A stretch of DNA of 64,000 nt from an uncultured Prevotellaceae bacterium (GCA_946415645.1 CAMKTJ010000007.1:1-64000), one strand, 5' to 3'; shown: positions 25,465 through 34,216, numbered from the stretch's first letter. The notes: generated from the letters alone by a model not told the origin. Numbers and translations: made by a program.

Positions 25465-28400
25465 ATGAGAAAAACAATCACATTAATTTATTTGCTGCTG
25501 ATGTCGATTACAATATCGGCACAGTCAACAGCAACGGTCGACGGCATCAAGTACATCCTTGATGGCAGCAATGCTTCCGTTACGTATCCTAACGACAGTG
25601 AACCTGGCACAAGCAATTACACTGGCGACATCGTTATCCCTGCCACTATCACCGTTGAAGGAACCACTTACAATGTTACCGCTATCGGTAACAAAGCTTT
25701 CCGAAAGGCAAGTATTACCTCCATTTCATTGCCAGAAGGTTTGTTATCCATTGGTAATGAAGCACTTTACAAAACATCAATAACAGAACTTACTATTCCC
25801 AACTCTGTTACAAAGTTAGGAAATGACGCAGTAGAGAGTTGTTCTAAGTTGAAGACAATCACCTTGGGTGAGCACTGCGCTGACAACAAATGGGGCGCTT
25901 GGGTATTCTGGCGTTCCTCTGGTGGCTATGAGGTTTATATGATTTGCGACGTTAAGCCTAGTTTGTATGACAACCAGACCTTTGACGACACTCATGCTTC
26001 CACCATCCATGTAAAGCAAGGGGTATATGATGATTACATGGGAGACAGCAATTGGAGCATCTATAACGTTGTACCCGATATAGACGGTAGCGTAACATAT
26101 ATAGACTTCACCGAAAATGGCATCAAGTACAAGATGACAGCCGAAGATAAAGTCAGCGTTGTCTACCCAACAGAAGGCAAGCCAGATTCTAGCAATCCCA
26201 ACACATACTCAGGAGATATTGTGATTCCTGCACAAGTCACCCACGATGGTAAGACATACAATGTAACAAGTATTGCCAACTATGCCTTCCGCTATGCAAA
26301 CATCACCTCTATCACTCTGCCCGAGGGAATCGTTTCTATCGGCGAAGAAGCTATCTACAAGACCAAGATTACCGAGATTAATCTGCCCAAATCCCTTACC
26401 AATACAGGAAAATACGCCATGGGCTATAACTCCGACTTGAAGAAGATTACCGTGAACAGCAATGCGACAAGCAGCAAATGGGGCAAATGGGTATTCTGGC
26501 GTGCATCCGGTGCATATGATGTATATATGATTTGTGACACGAAGCCTGAAGTACCCGATATCTATACTTTTGATAACGACTTCGCTTCTACCATACATAT
26601 ATACCCTTCTCTCTATATCGACTATAAGACCGATTATCATTGGAACTGCTACAAGATCGTTCCTGACCTGGTACAGGATTTGTCCAACGAAGACCTGCAG
26701 AATGCCATTGATGCCTATAAGGCAAAGCTACCCGGCGACGAGGAAGTTGGTACTGCCCCCGGTTTCTATACAGCTACAAGCGTAAACGCCGTTAAGGATG
26801 CATTAGAAGCCGCCAGCGCCCTTGATGAAAATGCTACTGCGCAGCAGCGCAATGACGCTCTTCTACAGATGATAATTGCTGTAGACGGCCTTACTATCAA
26901 TCCCCTCAACGAAGGCTACTACTACATAGAGAGCTTGTATAACAACAAGTATATGCGAACTGGTTCTGACGACTATATAGCTGTAAAGACATTTGACGCT
27001 TCAGATGCCAGATTCTGCTTCAAACTTACCCGTAAGGGCAGCAACTGGTATATCCAATCTGCTGATGAGAATAAGAAATACTTTGGAGCTCCCGATGCAG
27101 AGAACTGGATGAAAGTATCTTCCGATCCCGTTAACGAGCAGATAATAACCTGGGTTAAGGGCGGCATATTCAAGATGCAGTGCCTGAACGAGGGAACAGA
27201 AAGCAGTCTTTACGGTCAATCCCAAAGCTATGTAATTGTCAGCAACGATTATACTGATGACAATGTCAGAGCCCAATGGCGTTTCCACCCAGTACCAAGT
27301 AACACATTTGCTCAGGATTTCAACATAGAGAATATCCGTGTAAGAGAATACATGAAAGAAGTTACATACGAAGGAACAGAAGAAACAAAGATTAAGTCCT
27401 ACAATGTAGCTCCTCCTGTTCGCCGTGACAAACCAGAACCTGCTACCATCTTCTGGACACAAGATGCTTCTGCAACATCACAGCAGATTACATGGAGTCT
27501 TAACGCAGACTTCTCTGATTCTTTCACAGCAGAAGTTGACGTGAATGATGCACACTACGAGATTTACAACCTGTTACCCGGACAGACCTATTATTATAAG
27601 GTAACTGCAACCGTTGACGGCAATCCTACAGAGATTATCAACTCAAGCTTCACTACCAGTGGCCAGCTTCGTCAGATTTATGCTGAAGGTACAGGCAACA
27701 TGCGTGACCTGGGTGGTTGGGCTACAGCCAGCGGCAAGCCAATCAAGTACGGTCTCATCTATCGTGGTGCTGAATGGAACGGCGAATACCAGCTCACACC
27801 AGAAGGCATAGAAGCACTCCGTGCAGTAGGCATGAAGGCTGAACTTGACCTCCGCATCGACTGGGAGTCAGCTTACATCACACAGTCTCCTTTGGGCGAA
27901 GATGTTACCTACAAGCGCATCACCAACGAGGACTACTATGAAAGCGGCATGCAGAACAGAAAGGACCTCTACAAGCAGAACCTTGAGTTCGTGTTCGACT
28001 GCGTGAAGAACGACAAGCCAGTTTACTTCCACTGCCACATCGGTGCTGACCGTACAGGTACACTGGGCGTCATCTTGGAAGGTTTGCTGGGTGTAAATGT
28101 AAGCGACCTTTACAAGGACTACGAGCTAACAACCTTCTCATATTACGAGACTCACCGCTATAAGGAGAATATTGACGGTATTCTGGAATACATCAATTCA
28201 CTTGATGGTGAAACCCTGACAGACAAGTTCTATACCTATTGCCACAAAGAACTTGGCCTCAGCGCTAAGGATATTGCTGACTTCCGTATGAAGATGCTGG
28301 GCACCATCTATCCCACCGACGTTAAGAATATGATTTCCGAGGCAGAAAGCGGCAAGGCTACATCTCTGGACCTGAGTGATTATATCTTTGAGGCAGAAGC

Positions 28401-29115
28401 GCTGACATCCAACATGTCTGAAGCCTCTAACCTGCTGGTTACCGTAGCTCCAGAGTCTGGCATAAACGGTACAAACATCATCAATAACGGTGTATGCGAG
28501 AACTTGGTACTGACAGACGGCGTTGACTTTGGTGCACCCTATGCTTTCACAGCTACACAGGCTACATACACTACCAATGTAAACTCTTACAGAACCTTGA
28601 TTCTTCCCTTCGAGGCAACTGTTCCTGCTGAGTTTACAGCATCAAAGGCCACTTCTGTTTCTGATGCAATTGTCAATCTGGACGCTGTAGCCACTATCGG
28701 TGCTAACAATCCTGTTCTGGTACAGGGTGATGGCCAGTTGGTTCTTACCGCAACAAATGCTGCTGTAGCTGCCAGCGAGGGCAACCTGATTAACGGATTG
28801 CTCTGGGGAACCTACAAGGCAACTGCTGCCACACAAGGCTCTTATGTATTGCAGAACCATGATGGCAAGATAGGATTCTATGAGGTAGCAGAGGCACAGC
28901 CCACTGTAGGTGCTTTCCGTGCTTATTTGGAAGTTCCCGTAGAACCAATATTAAAAGCTAAGGCATACTTCTTCAACGCTAACGGTGCAACTGGTATAAG
29001 CCTCAGCCCTGCTCGCTCTGAAGACGAGGGAGTAATATACAACTTGGCAGGCCAGAAGGTAAATAAGGCTCAGAAGGGTGTATTTATCAGCAACAACAAG
29101 AAAGTGCTTTATTAA
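25465..29115 (+). CDS. Secreted BspA-like repeat protein with tyrosine-phosphatase domain and T9SS tail
   Basis: 1216 residues. Signal peptide MRKTITLIYLLLMSITISAQ. Two copies of a BspA-like leucine-rich module (about 21-205 and 213-400; AIGNKAFRKASITSISLPEG versus SIANYAFRYANITSITLPEG). A helical segment, a ricin-like region (about 480-620) and an FN3-like domain (about 645-735) follow. The phosphatase domain (about 738-955) has NMRDLGGW at 744, YRGAEW and the P-loop HCHIGADRTG with C857 and R863, i.e. CX5R, typical of secreted Y_phosphatase3 enzymes. The end carries VIYNLAGQKVNKAQKGVFIS. BspA-type repeats often bind host or matrix proteins; phosphatase activity is predicted, target unknown. 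Confidence 0.82.
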   Translation: MRKTITLIYLLLMSITISAQSTATVDGIKYILDGSNASVTYPNDSEPGTSNYTGDIVIPATITVEGTTYNVTAIGNKAFRKASITSISLPEGLLSIGNEALYKTSITELTIPNSVTKLGNDAVESCSKLKTITLGEHCADNKWGAWVFWRSSGGYEVYMICDVKPSLYDNQTFDDTHASTIHVKQGVYDDYMGDSNWSIYNVVPDIDGSVTYIDFTENGIKYKMTAEDKVSVVYPTEGKPDSSNPNTYSGDIVIPAQVTHDGKTYNVTSIANYAFRYANITSITLPEGIVSIGEEAIYKTKITEINLPKSLTNTGKYAMGYNSDLKKITVNSNATSSKWGKWVFWRASGAYDVYMICDTKPEVPDIYTFDNDFASTIHIYPSLYIDYKTDYHWNCYKIVPDLVQDLSNEDLQNAIDAYKAKLPGDEEVGTAPGFYTATSVNAVKDALEAASALDENATAQQRNDALLQMIIAVDGLTINPLNEGYYYIESLYNNKYMRTGSDDYIAVKTFDASDARFCFKLTRKGSNWYIQSADENKKYFGAPDAENWMKVSSDPVNEQIITWVKGGIFKMQCLNEGTESSLYGQSQSYVIVSNDYTDDNVRAQWRFHPVPSNTFAQDFNIENIRVREYMKEVTYEGTEETKIKSYNVAPPVRRDKPEPATIFWTQDASATSQQITWSLNADFSDSFTAEVDVNDAHYEIYNLLPGQTYYYKVTATVDGNPTEIINSSFTTSGQLRQIYAEGTGNMRDLGGWATASGKPIKYGLIYRGAEWNGEYQLTPEGIEALRAVGMKAELDLRIDWESAYITQSPLGEDVTYKRITNEDYYESGMQNRKDLYKQNLEFVFDCVKNDKPVYFHCHIGADRTGTLGVILEGLLGVNVSDLYKDYELTTFSYYETHRYKENIDGILEYINSLDGETLTDKFYTYCHKELGLSAKDIADFRMKMLGTIYPTDVKNMISEAESGKATSLDLSDYIFEAEALTSNMSEASNLLVTVAPESGINGTNIINNGVCENLVLTDGVDFGAPYAFTATQATYTTNVNSYRTLILPFEATVPAEFTASKATSVSDAIVNLDAVATIGANNPVLVQGDGQLVLTATNAAVAASEGNLINGLLWGTYKATAATQGSYVLQNHDGKIGFYEVAEAQPTVGAFRAYLEVPVEPILKAKAYFFNANGATGISLSPARSEDEGVIYNLAGQKVNKAQKGVFISNNKKVLY

Positions 29116-29137
29116 TTCAAAATTGAATCTGGAAAAA

Positions 29138-29290
29138 ATGAAAAAGACATATTTAAAGCCCAACAACGAGCTACTTCAGGCTGAATGCGTACATATGATA
29201 GCCGTTTCTCTCATAGATGGAGTAAAAGCTGACAACTCAGAAGTTCTGAGCAAAGAGAATAACGACTGGGATATGTGGGAAGATGACTAA
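29138..29290 (+). CDS. Microprotein, MKKxYxxP family (copy 2, 50 residues)
   Basis: ATG 29138, stop 29288-29290, 22 bp after the phosphatase gene. It begins MKKTYLKPNNELLQAECVHM, then IAVSLIDG, and ends EVLSKENNDWDMWEDD. The tail EVL(S/T)KEN(N/S)DW is nearly identical to the copy at 43676, although that gene lies 14 kb away on the other strand in another surface cluster. Upstream in-frame codons belong to the previous gene's region and are not the start. Strongly acidic C-terminus with two Trp. Function unknown. A strong hairpin follows at 29314. Confidence 0.75.
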   Translation: MKKTYLKPNNELLQAECVHMIAVSLIDGVKADNSEVLSKENNDWDMWEDD

Positions 29291-29313
29291 TATCTTCCAG
29301 TACACGTAAAAGC

Positions 29314-29361
29314 ATTTGCGGGTACGTGTAGAAATTCTTTTTTCTACGTGTACCCGCAAAT
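29314..29361. terminator. Strong convergent terminator
   Basis: A 20-bp stem (29314-29333 with 29342-29361, two G-T wobbles) and an 8-nt loop lie between the plus-strand surface operon and the minus-strand CYTH gene. A T-rich tract follows on the plus strand, where it should stop the surface operon. It may also act on the minus strand. Confidence 0.9.
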
Positions 29362-29374
29362 TTTATTTAGTCAA

Positions 29375-29863
29375 TCAAAACAAATCGTTACACCAAAGCT
29401 TGAAAGGATTCTTTCGCATATGGGAGTTGTAAAAGCGTCGGTCACCCGTCACTTCCCGACCTATGAAATCAGGTTTCTGGAAAGCCTCATCCTCTGCGCC
29501 CAACTCTATCTCGGCCATTATCAAGCCATCATTGTCGCCATGAAACTCATCTACCTCCCAAATATGAATACCATCAGGAGATTTTACCAGATAACGTGTC
29601 TTGTCGATAATGCCGGGCTCACATATCTGCATCAAGTCCTGTGCATCCTGCAACGGAATCTCCCTCTCAAACTCATAACGAGAGAGTCCCTCCTTTCCGC
29701 TGGGACCTTTTATAGTCAGGTAGCCCTTATCATCTCGGATACGTACACGCACCGTTCTACCATTACCTGACGCTATATACCCTTGTTGGATATGCGTATG
29801 ATTATAAGCATGGTTCTTGAACTCGCCAACAACCAGGAATTTCCGTTCTATCTCGAAATGCAT
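29375..29863 (-). CDS. CYTH domain protein (probable inorganic triphosphatase)
   Basis: 162 residues, the full length of small bacterial CYTH/TTM proteins. The N-terminal ExExK signature is E4-I-E6-R-K8 (MHFEIERKFLV). Further tunnel residues fit: RTVRVRIRDDKGYLTIKG, RYEFEREIP, KTRYLV and WEVDEFHGDNDGLIMAEIEL. The family hydrolyses triphosphates (PPPi, sometimes NTP or ThTP) with Mg2+; class IV adenylate cyclases share the fold but are less likely. Last gene of the fadD-prfB-small peptide run, 14 bp after the small membrane peptide. Confidence 0.88.
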   Translation of the reverse strand: MHFEIERKFLVVGEFKNHAYNHTHIQQGYIASGNGRTVRVRIRDDKGYLTIKGPSGKEGLSRYEFEREIPLQDAQDLMQICEPGIIDKTRYLVKSPDGIHIWEVDEFHGDNDGLIMAEIELGAEDEAFQKPDFIGREVTGDRRFYNSHMRKNPFKLWCNDLF

Positions 29864-29877
29864 ATATACGATATGTC

Positions 29878-30012
29878 TTATTCAAACAGAAGAGCTGCTC
29901 CTGCAAAGATCAGCACAAACATCACTATCAAGGCAATAGCGACGTATGCAACGACCTTTTTACCATTAGCAGCAACCTTCTTAGAGATTTTCTCTGACTT
30001 CTTTGTTTTCAT
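29878..30012 (-). CDS. 44-residue single-span membrane peptide
   Basis: ATG at 30012-30010, stop TAA at 29880-29878. The first 20 residues are basic and hydrophilic (MKTKKSEKISKKVAANGKKV), followed by one hydrophobic helix (VAYVAIALIVMFVLIFAGAA) and a short LLFE end. It fits tightly between prfB (55 bp) and the CYTH gene (14 bp), all on the minus strand, which supports a real gene. The topology is probably inside-positive with the N-terminus in the cytoplasm. Function unknown. Confidence 0.7.
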   Translation of the reverse strand: MKTKKSEKISKKVAANGKKVVAYVAIALIVMFVLIFAGAALLFE

Positions 30013-30067
30013 TGTTCTTATAGTTTATTTCGTTATTACGATTGGTAAATCAATAGCAAACTGTCAA

Positions 30068-31180
30068 CTAATCTTGTCCTCCGAATTCCATAAGATAAGC
30101 CTTGATAAACGCATCTATTTTTCCGTCCATCACACCATTCACATCGCTGGTCTGATAGTTGGTGCGATGATCCTTAACACGACGGTCATCAAAAACATAG
30201 CTACGTATCTGGCTACCCCACTCTATCTTCTTCTTACCTGCCTCTACCTTTGCCTGTTCTTCCATACGATGCTTCATCTCCTTATCGTACAGCATAGAGC
30301 GAAGCAGACGCATAGCGTTCTCTTTATTCTTAGGCTGGTCGCGCGTCTCGGTATTCTCGATAAGAATCTCCTCTTCCTCGCCTGTATAAGGATCTTTATA
30401 CTGGTAACGCAGACGAACACCAGACTCTACCTTATTTACATTCTGGCCTCCAGCACCACTACTGCGGAAGGTATCCCATGAGATACGGGCCGGTTCTATA
30501 TTCACCTCAATGGTATCGTCTACCAAAGGTGTCACGAAGACACTGGAGAAACTGGTCATACGCTTTCCCTGAGCATTATAGGGTGAAACGCGAACCAGAC
30601 GATGCACACCATTCTCGCTCTTCAGATAGCCATAGGCATATTCTCCTTGAATCTCAAGGGTACAGGTCTTGATGCCGGCATCATCCCCGTCAAGGAGGTT
30701 GCTGACCACACACTTATAGCCATTGGTCTCAGCCCAACGCATATACATACGCATCAGCATTTGTGCCCAATCCTGCGCCTCTGTACCACCAGCTCCGGAA
30801 TTTATCTTCAGTACGGCATCCATTGCGTCGCCTTCACCACGCAACATATTCTTCATCTCTAGATTCTCTATGGCATTCATAGCACGGGCATAGAGATCAT
30901 CAACCTCCTCTTCTGTTACCAGTTCTTCCTTATAGAAATCAAATGCGGTTTCGAGTTCATCTGAGAGGGTTTTCACCTCTTCGTATCCCTTAATCCACTT
31001 TTCTAATCCCTTTACTAACTTCATCTGTGCCTCGGCACGTTTCTGGTCATCCCAAAATTCAGGAGCCTGAGTACGCAACTGCTCCTCCTCGTACTGCATG
31101 CGCTTGGCATCAATGTCCAAGTATTTGTTCAACTGCTCAGTACGTTCTTTTACCTCTTTTAACTGTTCTGATGTTATCAT
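30068..31180 (-). CDS. prfB: Peptide chain release factor 2 (no programmed frameshift)
   Basis: 370 residues read in one frame. RF2 recognises UGA and UAA stop codons and triggers peptide release. The GGQ motif is residues 244-246 (SSGAGGQNVNK). The stop-recognition tripeptide region reads SPY (199-201), where E. coli has SPF. At the place where E. coli prfB has its autoregulatory CTT-TGA frameshift (RGYL/DYDAK), this gene reads TAC TTG GAC in frame (KYLDIDAK), so no frameshift is needed. The start at 31180 matches the family N-terminus (EQLKEVKERTEQLNKYLDID). The gene follows the acyl-CoA ligase across a heptad spacer. Confidence 0.93.
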   Translation of the reverse strand: MITSEQLKEVKERTEQLNKYLDIDAKRMQYEEEQLRTQAPEFWDDQKRAEAQMKLVKGLEKWIKGYEEVKTLSDELETAFDFYKEELVTEEEVDDLYARAMNAIENLEMKNMLRGEGDAMDAVLKINSGAGGTEAQDWAQMLMRMYMRWAETNGYKCVVSNLLDGDDAGIKTCTLEIQGEYAYGYLKSENGVHRLVRVSPYNAQGKRMTSFSSVFVTPLVDDTIEVNIEPARISWDTFRSSGAGGQNVNKVESGVRLRYQYKDPYTGEEEEILIENTETRDQPKNKENAMRLLRSMLYDKEMKHRMEEQAKVEAGKKKIEWGSQIRSYVFDDRRVKDHRTNYQTSDVNGVMDGKIDAFIKAYLMEFGGQD

Positions 31181-31196
31181 TCTAATATTAATTGAT

Positions 31197-31219
31197 AGTT
31201 GACAGATGACAGTTGACTG
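31197..31219. repeat. Heptad-repeat spacer before prfB (AGTTGAC units)
   Basis: AGTTGAC, AGATGAC, AGTTGAC and a partial fourth unit, 7-bp period, running directly into the stop codon of the acyl-CoA ligase gene at 31220. Confidence 0.8.
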
Positions 31220-33031
31220 TTAGTCATCCTCATACATCTTGTCTATCTGTTCCTTATAACGTTCATTCAAGACCTGGCGCTTTACCTTTAAGGTATTTGT
31301 AAGCTCACCACGCTCCAGACTTAAAGGCTCTGGCAGGAGGGTGATACGCTTCACCTGCTCGTAATAAGCTAAGTCCTGCTGCATGGTCTCCAATCTATCT
31401 AAAACGAACTGTACCACTTGTTCATTCTGACACAAATCTACTCTATCCTGATATGCTATATTATGGCTCTTGGCATACTCTTCCAGCAGCTTATACTCTG
31501 GAATCACCAAGGCCGATACAAACTTTTTCTGGTCTGCGATAATTACGACCTGATCAATATAACGATCTACGCACAACCTGGCCTCCAACATCTGGGGAGC
31601 AATATACTTTCCGTTGCTGGTTTTGAAAAGGTCTTTTATGCGGTCTGTCAGGAAGAGCTCGCCATCCTTCAGGTAACCGGCATCACCTGTATGGAACCAG
31701 CCTTCATGGTCAACGACCAAGTCTGTCACTTCAGCCTTTCTATAGTAACCTTTTGTAATGGTATCACCCTTCAGGAGAATCTCATTATTATCCCCAAACT
31801 TCAGCTGTATGCCATCTAACAGACGGCCCACAGATCCAATGGTTATGGATTGGTTCCATCTGTCGGCTGTCACCGTTGCAGTGCTTTCTGTAAGGCCATA
31901 GCCTACAATCATCATAATGCCTGCAGAGTGAACAAACTCCTCAACCTCCTTGGAAATGGCGGCTCCAGCCGTAGGGAAGAAATTATGACGTTCCAGACCC
32001 AACGTCTTCAGCAGCAATGCTATGACCGTCTTCTCATAGAAGAGGTACTGCATCTTCAATGACAAAGGCGGTTCCAAGCCTCGCATCTTATAATTCACAT
32101 TGTATTCCTTTCCCACCCTTAAGGCATCTTCCAACATCTTACGCTGGATAGGACTACTTGCGTTTATCTTTTCTTGCACACCAGCATATACTTTCTCCCA
32201 GAAACGGGGAACTGCGCACATACAAGTTGGATGAACTTCGCGCAAACTTTGCAGGATTTCTGTTGGGTTGAGGTTTACTGCCAACGTACAACCGGTAGCA
32301 ATACACAGATACGACCATCCGCGCTCAAAGACATGAGTAAAGGGCAGGAAGTTCATCACCAAATCTGCATCGCTCAGATTAAGCACACCATTATGGGCGC
32401 GTATAGCAGTATTATACATGCGATGTGTTAACATCACACCCTTGCTAAGTCCCGTGGTACCACTAGTATAAAGGATGTTTGCCAAATCGTCCTGATCCAG
32501 TTCTGCTGTCCTGCAATCAACCTCTGCCTGATGTTTGAATCCTTTACCCAGTTCCAGGAACTCATCAAAAAACATACTAACGGTATCCTGCTCATCCTTC
32601 TTGACGGAACGGTCAAAGATAACAAGACCACAGACACAATGTTCAATCTTAAGTACACGATAGGCGGTATCATACTGATATTGCTCGCCTACAAAGATAT
32701 AACGAACCTTGGCATCACTGACCATATACTTGACCTGAGTCTCACTACTGGTAGCATAGAAAGGAATGGTAACGGCCCGGACAGCATAAGCACCGAAATC
32801 AACATACATGCACTCTGGCATATTCTGGGAGAATACGGCAATATTCTCCTGAATACCGATGCCGAGTTCCATCATGGCATTGCTAACAAGACGCACTTTC
32901 TCTGAGTAAGTGTTCCATGAAATATCCTTCCATTTATTCTCAGAATAATCCTTATATTTCATAGCCGCCCGGTTCCCATATTTCTGAGCCTGGCTATGAA
33001 TAAGAGTAGATAATGGACTATTATTCTGCAT
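31220..33031 (-). CDS. Long-chain fatty acid-CoA ligase (AMP-binding)
   Basis: 603 residues, an AMP-dependent synthetase of the FadD15/FACS type. The P-loop-like motif YTSGTTGLSKGVMLTH is near residue 189, the long-chain signature GYGLTESTATV is in the middle, and GWFHTGDAGYLKDGELFLTD followed by RIKDLFKTSNGKYIAPQ is the hinge region. It activates fatty acids to acyl-CoA (or acyl-AMP), probably to recycle exogenous or membrane-derived fatty acids. It has its own promoter and leads the reverse operon with prfB. Confidence 0.92.
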   Translation of the reverse strand: MQNNSPLSTLIHSQAQKYGNRAAMKYKDYSENKWKDISWNTYSEKVRLVSNAMMELGIGIQENIAVFSQNMPECMYVDFGAYAVRAVTIPFYATSSETQVKYMVSDAKVRYIFVGEQYQYDTAYRVLKIEHCVCGLVIFDRSVKKDEQDTVSMFFDEFLELGKGFKHQAEVDCRTAELDQDDLANILYTSGTTGLSKGVMLTHRMYNTAIRAHNGVLNLSDADLVMNFLPFTHVFERGWSYLCIATGCTLAVNLNPTEILQSLREVHPTCMCAVPRFWEKVYAGVQEKINASSPIQRKMLEDALRVGKEYNVNYKMRGLEPPLSLKMQYLFYEKTVIALLLKTLGLERHNFFPTAGAAISKEVEEFVHSAGIMMIVGYGLTESTATVTADRWNQSITIGSVGRLLDGIQLKFGDNNEILLKGDTITKGYYRKAEVTDLVVDHEGWFHTGDAGYLKDGELFLTDRIKDLFKTSNGKYIAPQMLEARLCVDRYIDQVVIIADQKKFVSALVIPEYKLLEEYAKSHNIAYQDRVDLCQNEQVVQFVLDRLETMQQDLAYYEQVKRITLLPEPLSLERGELTNTLKVKRQVLNERYKEQIDKMYEDD

Positions 33032-33055
33032 CTTGTTTGTTTGTATATTTAGCTA

Positions 33056-33087
33056 CAAAGATAACATCTTTTAAGATAAAAGCCAAA
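33056..33087 (-). promoter_or_regulatory. Promoter of the acyl-CoA ligase gene
   Basis: Minus strand: TTTG (33087-33084), 20-bp spacer, TATCTTTG (33063-33056), a complete consensus. The ATG is 24 bp downstream at 33031. Confidence 0.82.
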
Positions 33088-33091
33088 TACA

Positions 33092-33123
33092 TTTGGATTT
33101 TCATTCGTTTATTCGTAACTTTG
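33092..33123 (+). promoter_or_regulatory. Promoter of the argE-like gene
   Basis: TTTG (33092-33095), 20-bp spacer, TAACTTTG (33116-33123). The expected start of transcription lies only a few bases before the first ATG (33134). Confidence 0.8.
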
Positions 33124-33133
33124 CTCTACTTAA

Positions 33134-34216
33134 ATGGCAATAACAATGAGTACAGTAGGGTTAACAAAAGAAGCAACAGAACTATTAAGCAATCTCATCA
33201 GAATTCCACGTACCAGCAGGAATGAAACAGAAGCCGCACAATTCCTGAAAGATTACATGGAACAGAATTGCAAGTTGCCCGTCCAATGTGATGGTTGCAA
33301 CTTATGGTCTATTGCCCCTAACTACAATCCTAATCTCCCTACCCTATTGTTAAATGCGCATATTGACACCGTCAAGCAAGTTTCCGATTGGAAACATGAT
33401 CCCTTCACGCCTCAGATTGAGGACGGCAAGCTTTATGGACTGGGAAGCAATGATGACGGTGCCAGCTTGGTTTCCTTGTTACAGGTCTTTAGGGTACTTA
33501 GGGAGCAGGAAAGACCTTACAACCTAATTTACCTGGCCAGTGCAGAGGAAGAGGTTAGCGGCAAAAACGGCATAGAACATGCCCTGCCCCTGTTGCCACA
33601 TATAGATGTTGCCATAGTAGGCGAGCCAACCGGCATGCAACCTGCCATAGCAGAGAAGGGACTGATGGTATTGGATGTTACCGCACATGGGAAAGCCGGA
33701 CATGCGGCAAGGAACGAAGGCGACAATGCCATCTATCGGGCTATAAAGGACATCAACTGGTTCCAGAATTACAAATGGGAAAAAGAGTCGGAATTGTTAG
33801 GCCCTGTGAAGATGTCCGTTACCATCATCAATGCAGGAACCCAGCACAACGTCATCCCAGACAAGTGCACCTTTACTGTAGATGTCAGGTCTAATGAGTT
33901 GTATTCAAACGAAGAACTTTACAATCAGATTTGCCGGCATGTAGAAAGTGATGTACAGGCCCGCTCATTCCGGCTGAATTCGTCTCGCATAGACCTTTCT
34001 CACCCATTGGTGCAGAAGATTATCACCTTAGGAGGGAAACCATTTGGATCCCCCACCCTCAGCAATCAAGCTCTGATGCCCTTCCCCAGCCTCAAGATGG
34101 GCCCAGGGCAAAGTTCACGCAGCCATACTGCAGATGAATACATAGAAATAAAAGAGATTGAAGAGGCAATAGATATTTATTTGAAAGTCCTTCGTCATGC
34201 CGTTATAACGTTATAA
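33134..34216 (+). CDS. M20 family deacylase, ArgE/DapE type
   Basis: 360 residues from 33134; a second ATG at 33146 is possible and leaves a more normal leader. Metal-site motifs of the M20 family: AHIDTV (H76, D78), GLGSNDDGAS (D107), SAEEEVSG (E138 catalytic, E139 metal) and VGEPTG. The C-terminal end has GPGQSSRSHTADEYIEIKEI with the last metal His. The dimerisation domain sits between (about 175-280). Probably removes the N-acyl group from acetyl- or succinyl-ornithine or citrulline in arginine synthesis; a DapE role is less likely. It stands alone here, so the pathway cannot be confirmed by neighbours. Confidence 0.85.
   Translation: MAITMSTVGLTKEATELLSNLIRIPRTSRNETEAAQFLKDYMEQNCKLPVQCDGCNLWSIAPNYNPNLPTLLLNAHIDTVKQVSDWKHDPFTPQIEDGKLYGLGSNDDGASLVSLLQVFRVLREQERPYNLIYLASAEEEVSGKNGIEHALPLLPHIDVAIVGEPTGMQPAIAEKGLMVLDVTAHGKAGHAARNEGDNAIYRAIKDINWFQNYKWEKESELLGPVKMSVTIINAGTQHNVIPDKCTFTVDVRSNELYSNEELYNQICRHVESDVQARSFRLNSSRIDLSHPLVQKIITLGGKPFGSPTLSNQALMPFPSLKMGPGQSSRSHTADEYIEIKEIEEAIDIYLKVLRHAVITL

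Noticed and set aside
29783..30481. 232-codon plus-strand ORF opposite prfB and the CYTH gene
   Set aside because: Antisense to three supported genes; translation looks like a random hydrophobic sequence.
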